DNA from: Thiobacillaceae bacterium
GTDB taxonomy: Bacteria; Pseudomonadota; Gammaproteobacteria; Burkholderiales; Thiobacillaceae
DNA: 9,932 nucleotides
Direction: 5' to 3'
Assembly (NCBI GenBank): GCA_024643305.1
Contig: JAHENE010000054.1
Coordinates: 1-9,932 of the forward strand
Below, piece by piece: positions 6,452 to 9,932 of this stretch. Under the pieces are notes generated by a model that was not told where the DNA came from, did no database searches, and worked only from the letters and a program-made list of their open reading frames with translations. The translations under genes and the position numbers were made by a program. Within the stretch, counting starts at the first letter, position 1. Each line of letters starts with the position of its first letter.

Positions 6452-7927
6452 ATGAAACAAAACCTTGCCAGCCTCCTTCTGCCGCTCAGCCTTTTAACCG
6501 GCTGCGGCATGGTCGGGCCAAATTACCAGGCGCCGACCCCAGTTACCCCCGCAAGCTGGAATCTGCCAAGCACCCGCGAAGGTAGTAGCCGGCCTGAAGC
6601 CGCCGGCGACCTGAGCCGCTGGTGGGCTGCACTCAATGATCCACTTCTTACCCAACTGGTTGAACAGTCTTTGCAATCCGGCCCCGATATACGCAGCGCG
6701 CAAGCCAGATTGCGCTAGGCCCGTGCCCGGCGCGATGTCGCAACCGCGGGACAATTCCCTACAGTGACTGGCTCAGCCACCGCCAGCCGCGACAAGTCCA
6801 GTTCAGAAAGCGGCAGCGGTGCGACACGCAATTCTTTCAGCGCCGGTTTCGACGCGAGTTGGGAGCTGGATGTGTTCGGCGGTATCAGGCGCAATGTCGA
6901 AGCAGCCGAAGCCGATCTTCAATCAAGCGAAGCCAGTTTGCATGACACCCAGGTTTCGCTCGCAGCGGAAGTGGCGCTCAATTATGTGGAACTGCGCACT
7001 TACCAAGTCCGTCTTGGAATTGCGCGCGACAATCTGGCTAGCCAGGCGGAGACGCTGCAGATCACCGAGTGGCGTGCCCAGGCCGGGCTTGTCGGCAGCC
7101 AGGATGTTGAACAGGCACGTACCAACTACGAACAAACCCGGGCCCAGATCCCCAGTATGGAAACCGGTCTGGCTCAAACAGAAAATAGTCTCGCCGTATT
7201 GCTCGGCATGACGCCTGGCAGCCTGCATGAACAGCTTTCCGCTAAGAGTGGATTGCCGGAAGCGCCTGAAAATATTGCCATCGGCATTCCTGCTGATACT
7301 TTGCGGCAACGCCCTGATGTAAAAATCGCTGAACGCAAGCTGGCAGCAGAAACCGCGCGCGTCGGCGTGGCCGAGGCCGCGCGTTATCCAGGCTTCAATC
7401 TCGCTGGCTCAATCGGACTGGATGCGCTGACTCTGGGCGGACTCGGCAACAGCGGCGCAGGCGCCTATTCGCTGCTCGCGGGGATCAGCGGGCCGATCTT
7501 CGATGCCGGGCGTTTGCGTGCGCAAGTCGAGATTCAGGATGCCGTACGCGAGCAGGCGCTGGTGAATTACGAACAGACTGTCCTCACCGCCCTGGAGGAT
7601 GTGGAAAATGCCCTGATTGCCCTGGCCCGCAGTCGGGAGCGCGAACAGGCTCTGGCGAACGCTGCCGAATCTGCGCGCAACGCCGCCCTGCTGGCACGAC
7701 ATCAATACAGTGCTGGGCTGATCGATTTTCAGTCTGTGCTGGATACCGAACGAAGCGTGCTGTCTGTTGAAGACAGCCTTGCGAGTACCCGCGCCGACAA
7801 TATTTCGGCACTTATTCGTTTGTACAAGGCTCTGGGCGGCGGCTGGTCGCCGCCCGAAAATCAATCTCGGCGCGGCGGCTGGTCGCCTCAGAGCGAAATC
7901 AATACAGCCAGCAAGGAAGCCACATGA
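6452..7927 (+). pseudogene. RND/MacAB-type outer-membrane efflux lipoprotein (NodT/OprM family), split by in-frame TAG
   Basis: This would be the trimeric TolC-like channel of a tripartite pump. The first 88 codons encode a lipoprotein signal peptide with lipobox LLTGC (Cys18), then GMVGPNYQAP and the first channel helix. Codon 89 (6716-6718) is TAG, and the same frame then stays open for 402 sense codons to the TGA at 7925. The restored product is about 490 aa, the usual family length. The sequence before the stop (SAQARLR) and after it (ARARRDVATAGQFPTV) joins as an uninterrupted conserved helix, so the TAG replaces a sense codon, probably Gln or Glu. Later hallmarks are intact: ASWELDVFGGIRRNVEAAEA, GIPADTLRQRPDVKIAERKL, FDAGRLRAQ and YSAGLIDFQSVLDTERS. 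Restart at GTG 6764 would lack an export signal. No ribosome binding site is evident before 6452. Stop and macA start overlap as ATGA. Confidence 0.9.
7836..7887 (+). repeat. Imperfect 36-bp tandem duplication at the 3' end of the outer-membrane gene
   Basis: The 16-mer GCGGCGGCTGGTCGCC occurs at 7836-7851 and again at 7872-7887, 36 bp (12 codons) apart. The following bases are also similar with a small indel (CGAAAATCAATC versus CGAAATCAATA). The encoded tail therefore reads GGWSPPENQS then GGWSPQSEIN, after LYKALGG where family members normally end within a few residues. It looks like a slippage or local duplication event that stayed in frame. Confidence 0.7.
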
Positions 7928-9171
7928 CGACTCCATCCAAACGCTCCGCGAACCAGCCTGAGGCCATAAAAAAACTTCTTGGTGACAAGACTCATGGATT
8001 GCTCTCCAGCCGATGGTTCTGGCTGGCCGGTGCGATTCTGCTGGCGCTTACCATTGTCGGCTTGCTGCTTCTTGGATCTGGCGGGAAGGGGAATGCACCG
8101 GGTTACTTAACCGAAACGGTGAACACTGGCAGGCTGGAGGTCACGGTTTCCGCCACCGGCAACCTGCAACCTACCAACCAGGTGGACGTCGGCAGCGAAC
8201 TGTCGGGCATCATCGATACGGTCTCGGTGGACATCAATGATCGGGTAAAGAAAGGCCAGGTGCTTGCGCAACTGGATACCTCCAAGCTGAAAGATCAGAT
8301 CGCCAAGTCACGTGCCGCGCTGGTCTCGGCCGAGGCGTCAGTGCGGCAGGCTGAAGCAACCGTAACCGAATCGAACGCCAACCTGCAGCGCCTGCAAGAT
8401 GTATTCAGGCTTTCCGGCGGAAAGGTGCCCTCCAAGGCAGAGATGGAAACTGCCGAAGCAACGTTGGCACGTGCGCAGGCAAACCTGGCCAGCGCAAAGG
8501 CAAGCGTTGTCCAGGCACAAGCCTCCTTAAGTTCCGACGAAACCAGCCTCGCCAAAGCTTCCATACGCTCGCCCATCCATGGCGTAGTGCTGGCTAGAAA
8601 GGTGGAGCCGGGCCAGACCGTGGCCGCATCACTGCAGGCACCCGTGCTTTTCACCTTGGCAGAAGATCTGGCCAAGATGGAGTTGCAGGTGAACGTGGAC
8701 GAAGCCGACGTCGGCCAGGTCAAGAAAGGACAGCAGGCAACATTCACCGTCGATGCCTATGCCGGCCGAAAATATCCCGCCAGCATCAGCCGGGTCAGCT
8801 ATGGTTCCCAGGTTACCGAGGGTGTGGTCTCCTACCCCACTGTGCTGAACGTCAGCAATGACGATTTGAGCCTTCGTCCCGGCATGACCGCCACGGCAGA
8901 AATAACCACCGCCACCCGGGAAAATGCACTGCTGGTACCCAATGCCGCCTTGCGTTTCACCCCGCCCCCCGCCAATGCCAAAAAACCGGCCTCCGGCGGT
9001 ATCCTGGATTCCCTGTTGCCGCGCATGCCACGCACCACCGGCACCAGGGCGCCGCGCAACGGCGGTGAAAAAGACGGTACCAAAAAGGTATGGGTACTCA
9101 AGGATGGCCAGCCCGTGCAGGTAAAGATCAAGACTGGGCTGACCAACGGCCGCATGACCGAAGTACTGTAA
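7924..9171 (+). CDS. macA: MacA-type periplasmic adaptor (membrane fusion protein), C-terminally truncated by TAA
   Basis: This adaptor links the MacB transporter to an outer-membrane channel. The 415-aa product has a cytoplasmic N-terminus, a membrane anchor at about 30-50 and a first lipoyl half (VDVGSELSGIIDTVSVDIND, about 87-106). A long helical hairpin rich in Ala/Gln follows (about 121-210), then the second lipoyl half (IRSPIHGVVLARKVEPGQTV, about 214-233), a beta-barrel domain (about 252-330) and part of the membrane-proximal domain. A Pro/Arg-rich insert lies at about 346-385. The ATG overlaps the preceding stop, with AAGGAAG as ribosome binding site. The TAA at 9169 follows GLTNGRMTEVL; the same frame then encodes [18 protein letters not shown] before a TGA at 9226 that overlaps the macB ATG. 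The last strand of the domain is thus lost, so function is uncertain. Confidence 0.92.
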   Translation: MTTPSKRSANQPEAIKKLLGDKTHGLLSSRWFWLAGAILLALTIVGLLLLGSGGKGNAPGYLTETVNTGRLEVTVSATGNLQPTNQVDVGSELSGIIDTVSVDINDRVKKGQVLAQLDTSKLKDQIAKSRAALVSAEASVRQAEATVTESNANLQRLQDVFRLSGGKVPSKAEMETAEATLARAQANLASAKASVVQAQASLSSDETSLAKASIRSPIHGVVLARKVEPGQTVAASLQAPVLFTLAEDLAKMELQVNVDEADVGQVKKGQQATFTVDAYAGRKYPASISRVSYGSQVTEGVVSYPTVLNVSNDDLSLRPGMTATAEITTATRENALLVPNAALRFTPPPANAKKPASGGILDSLLPRMPRTTGTRAPRNGGEKDGTKKVWVLKDGQPVQVKIKTGLTNGRMTEVL

Positions 9172-9228
9172 GGCGAACTCACCCCCGGCATGCAAGTCAT
9201 CACCGACACCATGACGCCAGCCAAATGA
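9172..9228 (+). other. Untranslated remnant of the macA C-terminus
   Basis: In the macA frame, the 18 codons after the TAA read [18 protein letters not shown] and end in TGA at 9226-9228. The pattern GEL-x-PG-x-x-VI is the usual end of MacA-type adaptors. The TGA overlaps the macB ATG as ATGA, the same junction style as between the outer-membrane gene and macA. This marks 9228 as the original gene end and the TAA at 9169-9171 as a later change or a sequence error. Confidence 0.8.
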
Positions 9229-9932
9229 GCGAAGCCGCAAGTCCGGCGCCGTTAATCCGGCTCTCCGCCATCACCAAGACCTACGGCCATGGGCAGGCGG
9301 CCTTTCAGGCGCTGCGCGGCGTGAATCTGCATATCGAGGCCGGTGATTTCGTCGCCATCATGGGGCCGAGCGGTTCGGGCAAGTCCACGGTGATGAATAT
9401 CCTCGGCTGTTTGGACACCCCCACCACCGGCAGCTACTGGTTCGAGGGCATGCAGGTGGAAAAACTTTCGCGCAACCAGCGCGCCCTGTTGCGCAGAAAC
9501 TATCTCGGCTTCGTGTTTCAGGGCTTCAATCTGCTTTCGCGCACCACAGCCCTGGAAAACGTGGAACTGCCCCTGCTTTATCGAGGCGAGCCCGTCGCTT
9601 CACGCCATGCCGCAGCAAGTGAAGCATTGGAGGCCGTCGGCCTCAAGGGTTGGGAACACCACACGCCTGCAGAACTCTCCGGCGGCCAGCAGCAGCGTGT
9701 GGCCATCGCCCGCGCCATCGTCACCCGACCTGCCGTACTACTGGCCGACGAGCCAACCGGTAACCTGGATACCAAAACCAGCCACGAAATCATGGAACTG
9801 ATTACCGGGCTGAATCAGGAACGAGGCATCACCGTGCTGATGGTGACGCACGAGCACGACATTGCTGCTTGCGCACGACGTACGGTGCACTTCGTCGACG
9901 GCATGGTGGGCAGCGACGAGACCAGCGGGGGG
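9225..9932 (+). CDS. macB: MacB-type ABC transporter, ATP-binding domain (cut by window edge)
   Basis: From ATG at 9225, 236 codons are open to the window end. This is the nucleotide-binding domain of the MacB/LolD-like family: Walker [10 protein letters not shown] (residues 47-55), Q-loop VFQGFNLL, signature LSGGQQQR (from 151), Walker [13 protein letters not shown] with Asp175 and Glu176, and H-loop His209 in VTHEHD. The family-typical [16 protein letters not shown] follows Walker A. In MacB this domain is fused to a four-TM membrane part with a large periplasmic domain, which would lie beyond the window, so a stand-alone LolD-like ATPase with a separate permease cannot be excluded. Directly following a MacA adaptor favours MacB. 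Its start overlaps the ancestral macA stop, and the premature TAA lies 53 bp upstream, which may weaken translational coupling. No separate strong ribosome binding site is evident. Confidence 0.9.
   Translation, partial: MSEAASPAPLIRLSAITKTYGHGQAAFQALRGVNLHIEAGDFVAIMGPSGSGKSTVMNILGCLDTPTTGSYWFEGMQVEKLSRNQRALLRRNYLGFVFQGFNLLSRTTALENVELPLLYRGEPVASRHAAASEALEAVGLKGWEHHTPAELSGGQQQRVAIARAIVTRPAVLLADEPTGNLDTKTSHEIMELITGLNQERGITVLMVTHEHDIAACARRTVHFVDGMVGSDETSGG

Noticed and set aside
6716..6718. Alternative genetic code with TAG or TAA read as an amino acid
   Set aside because: nadB ends in TAA and ygfX in TAG at the expected family ends, so both codons act as stops elsewhere in the window.
8295..8747. 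150-codon open frame on the minus strand
   Set aside because: It lies entirely antisense to macA, whose protein is clearly recognised. The antisense product is Ala/Ser/Thr/Cys-rich without family features.

Overview
The window looks like a betaproteobacterial chromosome segment (rough impression: moderately high GC). The clues are the sigma-E locus rpoE-rseA-rseB-rseC divergent from nadB, a YgfX-like gene back to back with ygfZ, and a DUF4936-type small protein directly behind ygfZ. Genus cannot be fixed from the sequence alone. Both edges cut genes: rseC on the left and macB on the right.

Left part, minus strand (1-2217): the envelope-stress sigma factor RpoE, its membrane anti-sigma factor RseA, the periplasmic co-regulator RseB and the first 36 codons of RseC form one tightly packed operon. 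Upstream of rpoE is a good sigma-E-type promoter (GAACTT, 16-nt spacer, TCGGA), as expected for autoregulation. nadB (L-aspartate oxidase, NAD synthesis) diverges from it and reads to the right.

Middle (3979-6298): a small secreted protein of unknown function lies on the minus strand with its own sigma-70-like promoter. Next comes a 135-aa two-TM YgfX-family protein, divergent from ygfZ (folate-binding Fe-S cluster protein) with only 37 bp between start codons. ygfZ is followed after 7 bp by a TTG-started DUF4936-like gene.

Right part, plus strand (6299-9932): a tripartite export operon made of a NodT/TolC-type outer-membrane lipoprotein, a MacA-type adaptor and a MacB-type ABC ATPase, joined by ATGA overlaps. 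Two in-frame nonsense codons break it. A TAG at codon 89 splits the outer-membrane gene. A TAA removes the last 18 residues of MacA, although the ancestral macA stop still overlaps the macB start. The operon may be decaying, or the assembly may carry errors.

The 153-bp region in front of the operon contains a second sigma-E-like promoter (GAACTG, 16-nt spacer, TCTCA) with the same geometry as the rpoE promoter. This raises the possibility that the pump belongs to the envelope-stress regulon encoded at the other end of the window. I found no insertion sequence, CRISPR array, tRNA or rRNA, and no clear evidence of an entirely new multi-gene system.
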